From positions 124,001 to 188,000 of the forward strand of contig CALGNX010000003.1 of NCBI GenBank assembly GCA_937958265.1: DNA of 64,000 bases. The letters run 5' to 3'. A program made the position numbers and the translations under genes. How positions within the stretch are numbered: the first letter of the stretch is position 1; each line of letters begins with the position of its first letter. Source of the DNA: an uncultured Algibacter sp. Lineage in GTDB: Bacteria > Bacteroidota > Bacteroidia > Flavobacteriales > Flavobacteriaceae. Under the pieces are notes generated by a model. The model saw only the letters and a list, made by a program, of their open reading frames with translations, did no database searches and was not told where the DNA came from. Shown here piece by piece: positions 1 through 7,938 of this stretch.

Positions 1-1
1 A

Positions 2-148
2 GAATTTAAAATTGAAGATAATATATTGAAACAGACCGCAACCTTTAGACCTCGCGGCATTTGGGGGCGTCTGTATTGGTATAGTGTATTACCTTTTCAC
101 GGCTTTATTTTTACAGGCATGATTAACAAATTAGTTAATGTAAAATAG
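2..148 (+). CDS. SDR/DUF2867-type protein, C-terminal end only
   Basis: Only the last 48 codons lie in the window; the gene begins to the left. The readable tail contains FRPRGIWGRLYWYSVLPFH followed by a short hydrophobic end (FIFTGMINKLV). This resembles the C-terminus of NAD(P)-binding SDR-like proteins carrying a DUF2867 domain, which commonly sit beside photolyase genes. The same-strand photolyase cluster directly downstream supports the match. The identification rests on a short tail, so the exact family is uncertain. No terminator is visible between it and the next gene. Confidence 0.6.
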   Translation, partial: EFKIEDNILKQTATFRPRGIWGRLYWYSVLPFHGFIFTGMINKLVNVK

Positions 149-230
149 TCCTGAATTCAACTTTTTTAACCTAAAAAAGCGAAGCGCCTTAAACGTTAAT
201 AAATCTTAAAAGTGAATTAGTTAAATTAAT

Positions 231-371
231 ATGAAAAAAACGCATTTACCAAGCAAAACATGTATTACATGTAATTTGCCTTTTAACTGGCGAAAAAAAT
301 GGAAAAAAAATTGGGAAAATGTTAAATATTGTAGCGAAAGATGCAGGAAAAACAAAAAAGTACAGGTTTAG
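231..371 (+). CDS. DUF2256 family mini-protein (46 aa)
   Basis: A 46-residue, very basic protein with four cysteines in a CxxC...CxxxC pattern (C11, C14, C34, C38) around the core [20 protein letters not shown]. This is the DUF2256 signature, probably a small zinc-binding knuckle. DUF2256 genes are habitually found next to cryptochrome/photolyase genes in marine bacteria; the molecular function is unknown to me. Its last 31 bases overlap the start of the CRY-DASH gene in another frame, which suggests translational coupling. The start is the only ATG in the frame that preserves the first CxxC. Confidence 0.85.
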   Translation: MKKTHLPSKTCITCNLPFNWRKKWKKNWENVKYCSERCRKNKKVQV

Positions 372-1651
372 TTTGGTTTAGAAATGATTTAAGGGTTGAA
401 GACAATTATATTTTAAATAAAGCATCTAAAAACCATAAGTATATAATAGCAGTTTACTGCTTTAACCCAACACAGTTCACTGTTGGTGATTTTGGTTTCA
501 AAAAAACGGATAAATTCCGTGCAAAATTTCTAATTGAAACCATTGAAAATTTAAAAATAAATCTAGCTGCGTTAAATATTGAATTATTTGTTTTTAAAGC
601 CGCACCAGAAAGCTGCATACAAGAACTTGTTACAAAACATAAAGTAACCCATATCTATTCCCAAAAAGAATGGACATACGAAGAAGAACAGGTATTTTAT
701 AACGTAGTAAAATCACTACCCAGCAATGTGGTTTTAAATTCCGATTACGATCAATTTTTATTTCCACCAGATGCTATAAACATGCCTATTAACAGTATTC
801 CTAAAGTTTTCACCAATTTTAGGAAACATGTAGAAAAACAAAGTTCTGTAAAAAACTTAGTAACTACGCAACCGCTTTGTCCTTTAGAAAATTTAAAAAA
901 CGAAACTACCATACCTCGTTTAAAAGATTTAGGTTTTGAAAATTTTGATGTACATCCAAATTCCGCATTCCCCTTTAATGGCGGTGAAGATGCCGCAATA
1001 AACCGGTTGAATAATTACTTTTTTGAAACAAAAAAACTAGGCTTTTATAAAAAAACAAGAAATGGTTTAATTGGTACAGATTTTAGTTCAAAATTTTCGC
1101 CTTGGCTAGCAAATGGTAGTATTTCGGCTAGAACCATTTACTGGAAGGTTAAGCAGTTTGAAAAAGAACATTATAAAAACCAATCTACCTACTGGTTAAT
1201 TTTCGAGTTAATCTGGCGAGATTATTTTAAATATGTTGCATTAAAACATGAGAATAATATATTTAAAATAGGCGGTATACTTAACAAAAATTACGACTGG
1301 AGCAAAAACGAAACTGAAATACAGCGTTGGATAAACGGTAAAACCAAATCGGATTTTGTTAACGCAAATATGATTGAATTAAAAAAAACAGGCTGGATGA
1401 GTAATAGAGGTAGGCAAAATGTAGCTTCCTTTTTTGCAAAAGACTTAAAACTAGATTGGCGTATTGGCGCCGCTTATTTTGAGTCGCTACTGGTTGATTA
1501 TGATGTTCATAGCAACTATGGCAATTGGATGTATGTAGCCGGTGTTGGAAACGATCCTAGAGATCGCACATTTAACGTAGCACTGCAAGCAGAGCGCTAC
1601 GATTCAAACGGTAAATTCCAAGCAATTTGGCTACAAGAACGCCTATTTTAA
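341..1651 (+). CDS. Cryptochrome DASH
   Basis: 436 residues. The N-terminal photolyase domain begins with [13 protein letters not shown] (about residues 10-22). The C-terminal FAD-binding domain contains [14 protein letters not shown] and the pocket D386-x-D388-VHS-N392-YGNW396, followed by [10 protein letters not shown]392 is the Asn expected beside FAD N5, and W396 the proximal electron-transfer Trp. The [12 protein letters not shown] sequence and the length are typical of the DASH subfamily, whose members repair CPDs in single-stranded DNA and bind FAD plus a folate antenna. The start overlaps the DUF2256 gene; the FeS photolyase gene follows after 44 bases. Light repair or sensing is inferred from the family. 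Confidence 0.95.
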   Translation: MQEKQKSTGLVWFRNDLRVEDNYILNKASKNHKYIIAVYCFNPTQFTVGDFGFKKTDKFRAKFLIETIENLKINLAALNIELFVFKAAPESCIQELVTKHKVTHIYSQKEWTYEEEQVFYNVVKSLPSNVVLNSDYDQFLFPPDAINMPINSIPKVFTNFRKHVEKQSSVKNLVTTQPLCPLENLKNETTIPRLKDLGFENFDVHPNSAFPFNGGEDAAINRLNNYFFETKKLGFYKKTRNGLIGTDFSSKFSPWLANGSISARTIYWKVKQFEKEHYKNQSTYWLIFELIWRDYFKYVALKHENNIFKIGGILNKNYDWSKNETEIQRWINGKTKSDFVNANMIELKKTGWMSNRGRQNVASFFAKDLKLDWRIGAAYFESLLVDYDVHSNYGNWMYVAGVGNDPRDRTFNVALQAERYDSNGKFQAIWLQERLF

Positions 1652-1695
1652 ATATGCAATACACAAACAAACAATAATTACAAGTGTAAGAGAAC

Positions 1696-3231
1696 ATGAA
1701 AACATTACGATTAATATTAGGTGACCAATTAAACATTAAGCACTCATGGTTTAAAAAAACTGATAAAAACACGCTCTATTGTCTTTTTGAAATGCGCCAA
1801 GAAACCGATTATGTAAAACATCACATCCAAAAGGTTATTGGTTTTTTTGCTGCTATGCGTCAGTTTTCAGAAGGTTTAAAAAAACAAAACCACCATGTCG
1901 CCTATTTTAATATTAATGATAAACAGAATACACAAAACCTTTCGGAAAATCTGCTATATTTAATTAAATCGCATAGTATTACACACTTCGAATATATTTA
2001 TCCGGATGAGCATCGATTGGATGTGCAACTAGAAAAATTCTGCGAAAGTTTAAACATAACATCAAATGTCGTTTCTGGAGAACATTTTTATACAAACCGT
2101 GAAGATTTAGCTGTTTTTTTTAAAGGCAAAAAACAACACCTCATGGAAAATTTTTATCGCGACATGCGAAAAAAACATGATATTTTAATGGTCGCAGATC
2201 AGCCAGAAGGCGGTAAGTGGAATTACGATAAAAGCAATAGAAATAAATGGAAAGGTAACCAAGGCGATATACCTCATTACAGGTTATTTAAAAACGATGT
2301 CACAACAATAAAAAAAGACATAGAAAAGGCAAGTATTAAAACCATAGGTAAGTTTGAAACAAAAACATTCCCCTACCCTATTACACGAATACAAGCATTA
2401 GATCAACTTAAATATTTTTGCGAGTATCTTCTAGTTCATTTTGGAGATTATCAAGATGCTATGCACACGGATGAGGATTATTTATTTCATTCACGCTTAT
2501 CATTCGCCATGAACTTAAAACTCATAGCGCCAAGAGATGTTGTTAATACGGTTATGAACTATTACCGTAAACACGACGATACCATAAACATTTCGCAAGT
2601 AGAAGGGTTTGTTAGGCAGGTTATTGGTTGGCGCGAGTATATGCGCGGCATGTACTGGGCTAATATGCCTGAGTACAAACAAAAAAACGCGCTTGAAAAC
2701 CATAATGAACTTCCTGAATTTTTCTGGACAGGAAAAACAAAAATGAATTGCTTAAAGCATGCTATTACAAACTCATTAGATAACGGCTACGCACACCATA
2801 TACAGCGTTTAATGATTACGGGAAACTACGCCCTTTTAACACAAACCAACCCCGATGCTGTTGATGCTTGGTACCTAGGTATATATGTAGATGCCATTGA
2901 GTGGGTGCAACTAACCAACACAAGAGGCATGAGCCAATTTGCCGATGGTGGAAAAATAGCTACAAAACCTTACGTTTCTTCAGGTTCTTATATTAATAAA
3001 ATGAGTAATTACTGTAGCGGATGCCTCTATAACAAGAGTAAAAAAACCGAAGATGATGCTTGCCCTTTTAATAGTCTTTACTGGAATTTTTTAGATGAAA
3101 AGCGCATTTTTTTAGGTAATAATTTTAGAATGAAGATGATGTACAGTTTACTTGACAAAATGGACACCACAGTTTTACAGAACATAAAAAAGAAAGCACA
3201 ACACATAATAGCTCATCAAGATGAATACTAA
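1696..3231 (+). CDS. FeS-type bacterial cryptochrome/photolyase (PhrB/CryB-like)
   Basis: 511 residues of the deoxyribodipyrimidine photolyase-related family, beginning LRLILGDQLN, the usual start of FeS-BCP proteins. Four cysteines that should ligate a [4Fe-4S] cluster are present: C352 (in KMNCLKH), C440 and C443 (in NYCSGC) and C456 (in DACPFN). Each is offset by +2 from the four ligands I recall for Agrobacterium PhrB, a (6-4) photolyase. The FAD-domain core GWREYMRGMYW is intact. (6-4) photoproduct repair is therefore the likely function, but this is by family. The stop overlaps the start of the next cryptochrome gene by 11 bases, indicating an operon. Confidence 0.93.
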   Translation: MKTLRLILGDQLNIKHSWFKKTDKNTLYCLFEMRQETDYVKHHIQKVIGFFAAMRQFSEGLKKQNHHVAYFNINDKQNTQNLSENLLYLIKSHSITHFEYIYPDEHRLDVQLEKFCESLNITSNVVSGEHFYTNREDLAVFFKGKKQHLMENFYRDMRKKHDILMVADQPEGGKWNYDKSNRNKWKGNQGDIPHYRLFKNDVTTIKKDIEKASIKTIGKFETKTFPYPITRIQALDQLKYFCEYLLVHFGDYQDAMHTDEDYLFHSRLSFAMNLKLIAPRDVVNTVMNYYRKHDDTINISQVEGFVRQVIGWREYMRGMYWANMPEYKQKNALENHNELPEFFWTGKTKMNCLKHAITNSLDNGYAHHIQRLMITGNYALLTQTNPDAVDAWYLGIYVDAIEWVQLTNTRGMSQFADGGKIATKPYVSSGSYINKMSNYCSGCLYNKSKKTEDDACPFNSLYWNFLDEKRIFLGNNFRMKMMYSLLDKMDTTVLQNIKKKAQHIIAHQDEY

Positions 3232-4702
3232 ACCCCACATACATATAGTTTGGTTAAAACGGGATTTACGCTTGCAGGATAATGAAGCCATTTTTAATGC
3301 TTTAAAAACAGGCCAACGTATTTTAATACTTTATAGTTTTGAACCAATGTTAATGAATGATCCACATTATAGCGATCGTCATTGGAATTTTATTAAAGAA
3401 TCCTTAATAGATTTAAATACTTGTTTAAAACCTTATAACTCTAAAGTATTAGTTGTACAGTCTGATATTATTGCGGTAGTTAATCAATTGCTAAGTAACT
3501 ATAAAATTAATGCTGTTTACTCACACCAAGAAACAGGTATTCGAGTAACATATGAAAGAGACAAAACCTTTAAACGGTTTTGCAAAAATAATTTAATCAC
3601 CTGGCACGAAAACATAAATAACGGCGTAACTCGTGGTTTAGAAAATCGTGAAAACTGGACCGAATTGTGTAATGCTTTTTACGAAACACAACCGCTTAAA
3701 TTTACGCCAAAACAAAACCAATTATTAACCCTAGCAGATATTGAAGCGCTTGAAAACTATTTTAATCTGCCAAACTTGAAGACCGATATTAACGCTCCAT
3801 TTCAAAAAGGAGGACGTACCATGGGACTTAAATATCTAAAATCTTTTTTTAACCATCGCTATTCCAATTATATGTTTAACATTTCAAAACCGGACTTAGC
3901 GCGTAGTAGTTGCAGTAGAATATCGCCTTACATTGCCTGGGGCAACTTATCTGTAAGAGAAGTATATCATGAAGCTTACCATTTAAAAGCAACATCCAAG
4001 CATAAAAAAGCACTAGAAGCCTTCATGTCTAGACTTCGATGGCAAGCACATTTTGTACAAAAATTTGAAATGGAGCACACCATGGAAGAGGCTAGCATAA
4101 ACAAAGGCTTTCATAAACTAAAAAAAAGGATATCAAAAATTTATAAAGATGCTTGGGAAACAGGAACAACAGGATATCCATTAGTAGATGCATGCATGCG
4201 TTGTTTAAATGAGACCGGCTACCTAAACTTCCGCATGCGCGCTTTGGTCGTTTCGTTTTTTACACACAACTTATGGCAACCTTGGCAGGAAGCTACCACG
4301 CATTTATCTCAAATGTTCTTAGATTTTGAACCCGGAATACACTTTCCGCAACTACAAATGCAAGCGGGTGAAACAGGAACTAATATGCTTAGAATTTACA
4401 ACCCCATAAAAAACAGCCTAGAACATGACCCAGAAGCAAAATTTATAAAAAAGTGGGTTCCCGAATTAGCAGACCTAGACACACCTTTTGCACACCAACC
4501 CTACTTAATGACCGAGTTAGAGCAGCAATTTTATAATTTTAAACTGGGTGAAAATTACCCGCACCCAATTGTAGAATTGGAAGCTACAAGAAAAAAGGCA
4601 GGTGATACCTTATGGAAACTTAGAAAAAATAAAGAAGTAATAGAAGAAAGTAAAAGAATACTTCGCAGACACACTCTGAATCGTAAATCGTTTAAAAATT
4701 AG
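3221..4702 (+). CDS. Divergent cryptochrome/photolyase family protein
   Basis: 493 residues. The Rossmann-like N-terminus carries IVWLKRDLRLQDNEAI and the FAD domain carries TTGYPLVDACMRCLNETGYLNFRMR, so it belongs to the superfamily. Its FAD pocket departs from photolyases. Aligned to the CPD enzyme encoded at 8560-9864, the Asn beside FAD N5 is H374, the proximal Trp is L378 and the next Trp is M380. The conserved WREFF segment is replaced by LRWQAHF. The segment H374-FPQLQMQAGETG is characteristic. Similar proteins occur in cyanobacteria and Bacteroidetes, as far as I recall, without a settled activity. It overlaps the FeS photolyase gene by 11 bases. DNA repair should not be assumed. Confidence 0.85.
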   Translation: MNTKPHIHIVWLKRDLRLQDNEAIFNALKTGQRILILYSFEPMLMNDPHYSDRHWNFIKESLIDLNTCLKPYNSKVLVVQSDIIAVVNQLLSNYKINAVYSHQETGIRVTYERDKTFKRFCKNNLITWHENINNGVTRGLENRENWTELCNAFYETQPLKFTPKQNQLLTLADIEALENYFNLPNLKTDINAPFQKGGRTMGLKYLKSFFNHRYSNYMFNISKPDLARSSCSRISPYIAWGNLSVREVYHEAYHLKATSKHKKALEAFMSRLRWQAHFVQKFEMEHTMEEASINKGFHKLKKRISKIYKDAWETGTTGYPLVDACMRCLNETGYLNFRMRALVVSFFTHNLWQPWQEATTHLSQMFLDFEPGIHFPQLQMQAGETGTNMLRIYNPIKNSLEHDPEAKFIKKWVPELADLDTPFAHQPYLMTELEQQFYNFKLGENYPHPIVELEATRKKAGDTLWKLRKNKEVIEESKRILRRHTLNRKSFKN

Positions 4703-4717
4703 AGACCATTATAAACT

Positions 4718-4756
4718 CTAAAAGTTAATAAATATATAATTTTGTTTAACTTTTAG
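4718..4756. promoter_or_regulatory. Perfect 11-bp inverted repeat upstream of the 4802 gene
   Basis: CTAAAAGTTAA at 4718-4728 is mirrored exactly by TTAACTTTTAG at 4746-4756, with a 17-base spacer. The right arm lies where a -33 element would sit for the -7 box at 4778-4785. No T-run follows, so an operator for a dimeric regulator is more likely than a terminator. The function is inferred. Confidence 0.5.
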
Positions 4757-4777
4757 CGTAAAAAATTAAACATTTTG

Positions 4778-4785
4778 TATATTTG
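4778..4785 (+). promoter_or_regulatory. Bacteroidetes -7 box (TATATTTG)
   Basis: Exact match to TAnnTTTG, 17 bases before the ATG at 4802. It gives the hypothetical/TIGR03643 pair its own promoter inside the photolyase cluster. Confidence 0.6.
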
Positions 4786-4801
4786 ATTTAAGAAAGAAAG
4801 C

Positions 4802-5230
4802 ATGATTTTAGACTCTACACATAAAAATAAAGAAGAAAAAAAGCTAATTGAAAATTTAATAGGTAAACCGTTTTCTTTTTTAGAAGCCTTTAAAATGAAA
4901 GGAGTAGGCTCAAAACGCATGATTATAAATGGTGTTAGCCCTAACTTAGAGACCTATTTAAATAAAGTAGCAGATGCAAATTATGCTAATATCGAACTTA
5001 GAAAAAAAGGCATAATAATATTTATTAACAAAGGGCTAAAAAACTTTACTTGGATAATTCCCTATTACCAATTAGTAATTTATAAAACTAATGGCGCTAG
5101 CATACATGCCCAGGGCAAGTTTATACACTTTAAAAACAGCAAAACATTTAAAGAAAATAAAAGATTTTTCGACAAGATGTTAAATGAAAAAATTAAGTAC
5201 GACGAACAATTTAATTTTCAAAATGCATGA
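4802..5230 (+). CDS. Hypothetical protein (142 aa)
   Basis: I do not recognise the family. The protein is basic, with no signal peptide and no membrane segment. A hydrophobic patch around residues 68-92 (KKGIIIFINKGLKNFTWIIPYYQ) reads as alternating beta strands, and the tail is helical and charged. The stop codon overlaps the ATG of the TIGR03643 gene by four bases (ATGA), so the two are almost certainly co-translated. Position within a photolyase/cryptochrome cluster suggests a light-stress role, by context only. A -7 box lies 17 bases upstream and an 11-bp inverted repeat just before that. Confidence 0.75.
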   Translation: MILDSTHKNKEEKKLIENLIGKPFSFLEAFKMKGVGSKRMIINGVSPNLETYLNKVADANYANIELRKKGIIIFINKGLKNFTWIIPYYQLVIYKTNGASIHAQGKFIHFKNSKTFKENKRFFDKMLNEKIKYDEQFNFQNA

Positions 5231-5499
5231 CCTTAACCATAGAAGAAACAGATAGAATAATTGAAATGGCATGGGAAGATAGAACAACTTTTGATGCTAT
5301 TAATTTCCAATTTGGATTAAAAGAGCAGGATGTTATTAAATTAATGCGCAAAGAAATGAAACCTAGCAGCTTTAGGCTTTGGAGAAAGCGCGTACAAGGG
5401 AGACGTACTAAGCACGAAAAATTAAGGGTTTTTGAAAAAGGGCGTTTTAAATGTAGTAGACAAAAGCAGATTACACACAACAAAATTTCGAAACGATAA
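5227..5499 (+). CDS. TIGR03643/DUF2805 family protein
   Basis: 90 residues. The core (IEMAWEDRTTFDAINFQFGL, then MRKEMKPSSFRLWRKRVQGR) matches the TIGR03643 (DUF2805) family, small conserved proteins repeatedly found next to photolyase, SDR and DUF2256 genes. The fold looks helix-turn-helix-like, with a very basic C-terminus (KFKCSRQKQ-type), so nucleic-acid binding is plausible, but no function is established to my knowledge. It is translationally coupled to the preceding gene through an ATGA overlap. A 14-bp palindrome follows the stop codon. Confidence 0.85.
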   Translation: MTLTIEETDRIIEMAWEDRTTFDAINFQFGLKEQDVIKLMRKEMKPSSFRLWRKRVQGRRTKHEKLRVFEKGRFKCSRQKQITHNKISKR

Positions 5500-5506
5500 A
5501 GAAAAA

Positions 5507-5520
5507 AAATTTCGAAATTT
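5507..5520. repeat. 14-bp perfect palindrome after the TIGR03643 gene
   Basis: AAATTTCGAAATTT is a perfect palindrome starting eight bases after the stop codon. A shorter related string (AAAATTTCGAAAC) occurs at 5482-5494 inside the gene's end. It could be a protein-binding site, but AT-rich palindromes also arise by chance. Confidence 0.35.
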
Positions 5521-5752
5521 ATCTACGTTTTCAAACTATGGAGCATATTAATATTTAGAGTATGAATAACCAATATATTTTTAATAATTAATGCTATACA
5601 ACAATACTTTAACACTTTGATTACGTCCTATTTAAATGCGTTTTCTAGCAAAAAAATACAGTTTTCGTATTTATTTCCTGTTTTATTACAATAAAATTTG
5701 GTAAATCGCATAATTTTGTTAAATTACGAAATTATATTAATTATTACTATTT

Positions 5753-5968
5753 ATGGATTTAATAGAAAGAGCAGAAGAATTTGAACAACGTAAAATGAGA
5801 TCACTTTCAACTAGTGATCGTGTTAAGCTTTCTAGAGAGGTTAAAGCCTTAATTTTAGAGCTAAACGAGGTTTACAAGGAAAATAAAGATAACAATATCA
5901 TGGACATAATGAAACGTCTAACGGTAATTAAAAAAAAGATAGAGAAACGACTTAAAGGTCGAATGTAA
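5753..5968 (+). CDS. Hypothetical helical protein (71 aa)
   Basis: A short, entirely hydrophilic, charged protein predicted to be two long helices (about residues 1-38 and 45-70), rich in Lys, Glu and Arg. There is no signal peptide, membrane segment or cysteine. The ATG is preceded by an AT-rich leader typical of this genome. It lies alone between the TIGR03643 gene and the SDR gene on the same strand. I recognise no family. It is probably a genuine gene because the frame is clean, the start context is good and it fits the strand order. Confidence 0.65.
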   Translation: MDLIERAEEFEQRKMRSLSTSDRVKLSREVKALILELNEVYKENKDNNIMDIMKRLTVIKKKIEKRLKGRM

Positions 5969-6062
5969 AATTACATACCAACTTCAACAAAAATTAAAGT
6001 AAGAGGTCTGGTATAAAAACAGTAAAGGTTTGGGTAAACCATAACAATTACCTAATAAAGAT

Positions 6063-6746
6063 ATGAAGACAGTAATAGTTGTTGGTGGAAGTAAAGGTAT
6101 TGGTAAAGCATTAGTTGAAAAATTACTAACGCACAGTAAGGTAGTAAACATTAGTCGATCTGAATCTGAACTATCTCATGAAAACCTAACACACCACAAC
6201 TGTGATATTACAGCAGATGAGTTACCAAACATTGAAAATGCAGACGGTCTGGTTTATTGCCCAGGCAGCATTAATTTAAAACCGATATCGCGATTGAGTA
6301 TCGATGATTTTAAAAACGACTTTGAAATAAATGTTATTGGTGCTGTAAAATCAGTTCAAAAATATCTTCCTATTTTAAAAAAAGGAACTAAACCTGCCAT
6401 TGTACTTTTTAGTACTGTCGCTGCAAAATTAGGTATGCCCTACCATGCTAGTGTAGCAGTCTCAAAGTCCGGTATTGAGGGTTTAGTTAAATCGTTAGGA
6501 GCCGAATTAGCGCCTACTATCAGAGTAAATGCCATTGCGCCTACGGTTACAGATACCGATCTTGCGTCTAAACTACTGCGAAACGACAAAATGATAGAAA
6601 ATATTACCGATCGCCATCCGCTAAAAAAGTTTTTAGCACCCTCTGAAGTTGCCGATATGGCTAATTTTTTACTTTCGGAAAGTTGTGCATCAATTTCAGG
6701 ACAAATTTTTGAAATGGATTGTGGTATCGTAAGTTTTAAATTGTAA
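6063..6746 (+). CDS. SDR-family protein lacking the catalytic tyrosine
   Basis: 227 residues with an N-terminal Rossmann fold and the dinucleotide-binding motif GGSKGIG (residues 8-14). Of the usual SDR tetrad, N90 (FEIN), S117 (LFSTVA) and K135 are present. The Tyr of YxxxK is V131 (HASVAVSK), and the NNAG segment is replaced by YCPGS. Related SDRs encoded next to photolyases share this MP-x-H-x-S-x-A-x-x-K form, in my recollection. The protein may thus bind NAD(P) without normal dehydrogenase chemistry. It is followed after four bases by the glutathione peroxidase gene, so the two form an operon. Confidence 0.85.
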   Translation: MKTVIVVGGSKGIGKALVEKLLTHSKVVNISRSESELSHENLTHHNCDITADELPNIENADGLVYCPGSINLKPISRLSIDDFKNDFEINVIGAVKSVQKYLPILKKGTKPAIVLFSTVAAKLGMPYHASVAVSKSGIEGLVKSLGAELAPTIRVNAIAPTVTDTDLASKLLRNDKMIENITDRHPLKKFLAPSEVADMANFLLSESCASISGQIFEMDCGIVSFKL

Positions 6747-6750
6747 AATT

Positions 6751-7290
6751 ATGAATCCCTTCAAAGCTTTTATAGCAACTTTAAGTAGTAAAGGAAGTGT
6801 TACTAAAAAAATGGATATTCAGTCAATTTACGATATAAAAATAAATGCGCTAACCGGACAGCCCATAGACCTGAGTCAATACAAAGGTAAATTTATACTC
6901 TTTGTTAATGTTGCATCTAAATGTGGTTTTACATCGCAATACAAAGATTTACAAAAGTTATATAACAAATACGAAGACAAGCTTCAGATTATTGGTGTAC
7001 CGTGTAATCAATTTGGCAACCAAGAGCCAGGAAATGCAGAAACAATAAGTTCCTTTTGCGAAATGAATTATGGGGTTACTTTTTTAATAACAGAAAAGAC
7101 CAATGTTAAAAACCCTAATCAGCACCCGTTGTATAGTTGGTTAACCCAAAAAATAAATAACGGTGTTAAGGACTCTTCTGTAAAGTGGAATTTTCAAAAA
7201 TACTTGGTTGATGACAAGGGAAACCTGGTTGATTATTATATTTCTACAACTAGCCCCAACAGCTCAAAAATTACTAAACATCTAAAATAA
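6751..7290 (+). CDS. Glutathione peroxidase-family thiol peroxidase
   Basis: 179 residues with all family landmarks: NVASKCGFT with the peroxidatic C58, the PCNQFGNQEPG motif with the catalytic Gln, and VKWNFQKYLVD with the Trp/Asn pair. C58 is Cys, not selenocysteine. Bacterial members of this type usually take electrons from thioredoxin and reduce lipid or hydrogen peroxides. The first about 20 residues (MNPFKAFIATLSSKGSVTKK) extend beyond the usual start and could be a weak membrane-targeting segment; an internal ATG at residue 21 is an alternative start. It lies four bases behind the SDR gene, consistent with photo-oxidative stress defence. Confidence 0.93.
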   Translation: MNPFKAFIATLSSKGSVTKKMDIQSIYDIKINALTGQPIDLSQYKGKFILFVNVASKCGFTSQYKDLQKLYNKYEDKLQIIGVPCNQFGNQEPGNAETISSFCEMNYGVTFLITEKTNVKNPNQHPLYSWLTQKINNGVKDSSVKWNFQKYLVDDKGNLVDYYISTTSPNSSKITKHLK

Positions 7291-7346
7291 GGTTTGACCA
7301 CACAAACTAGCTAAACAACATTAGCAGATTTTTAAGATTAAAATAC

Positions 7347-7378
7347 CTATTTAGTACTATTACGTACCTACTAAATAG
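7347..7378. promoter_or_regulatory. Perfect 10-bp inverted repeat upstream of tspO
   Basis: CTATTTAGTA at 7347-7356 is mirrored by TACTAAATAG at 7369-7378, with a 12-base spacer containing the palindrome TACGTA. It ends 46 bases before the TspO start. No T-run follows, so it looks more like an operator or a leader structure than a terminator. Confidence 0.45.
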
Positions 7379-7424
7379 TTATACCAACTGTATAATATTT
7401 TATTTAATATAACCCGAGAACGAA

Positions 7425-7886
7425 ATGAAAATATTAAAATTTACAGTTCTATTTTTGGTTATTAATTTTGGCGCTCTTGCGCTAGGAAGTTGGTTAATGG
7501 ATAATGGACCAATTTCACCTTGGTACGCAAACTTAAACAAAGCACCATGGACACCTCCAGGATGGATTTTTGGAGTAGCATGGACGTGTATTATGGTTTG
7601 TTTTTCCGTTTTTATGGCATACTTATATAATATAATTCCTAACAAAAATATAACGCCCCTATTTTTGCTACAATTGGTATTAAATGTTTCTTGGAATTAT
7701 GTTTTTTTTAATAAACAACTCATCTTTATTGGCTTTATAATTATAGGCCTTCTTACCCTTACAATTGCCCTATTTCCCTATCGCTTTAAAAAAGAAATGG
7801 GTACAAAGATTCTATTGATTGCTCCCTACTTGATATGGCTCTGTATTGCCACTTCTTTAAATGGCTACATTTTACTCTATAACTAA
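7425..7886 (+). CDS. tspO: TspO/MBR family membrane protein
   Basis: 153 residues, five predicted transmembrane helices. Diagnostic segments are SPWYANLNKAPWTPPGWIFG (residues about 26-45), LQLVLNVSWNYVFF in the fourth region, and a C-terminal hydrophobic helix. TspO proteins bind porphyrins and sterol-like ligands and are involved in tetrapyrrole and photo-oxidative stress regulation in bacteria. Its place among photolyases, a peroxidase and an SDR fits such a role. A 10-bp inverted repeat sits 46 bases upstream of the ATG. The SRPBCC gene follows after 52 bases. Confidence 0.92.
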   Translation: MKILKFTVLFLVINFGALALGSWLMDNGPISPWYANLNKAPWTPPGWIFGVAWTCIMVCFSVFMAYLYNIIPNKNITPLFLLQLVLNVSWNYVFFNKQLIFIGFIIIGLLTLTIALFPYRFKKEMGTKILLIAPYLIWLCIATSLNGYILLYN

Positions 7887-7938
7887 CAATTAATAGGCAC
7901 TGCAAAAACAAAATAAAGAACCTGAATATTCAAATAAG

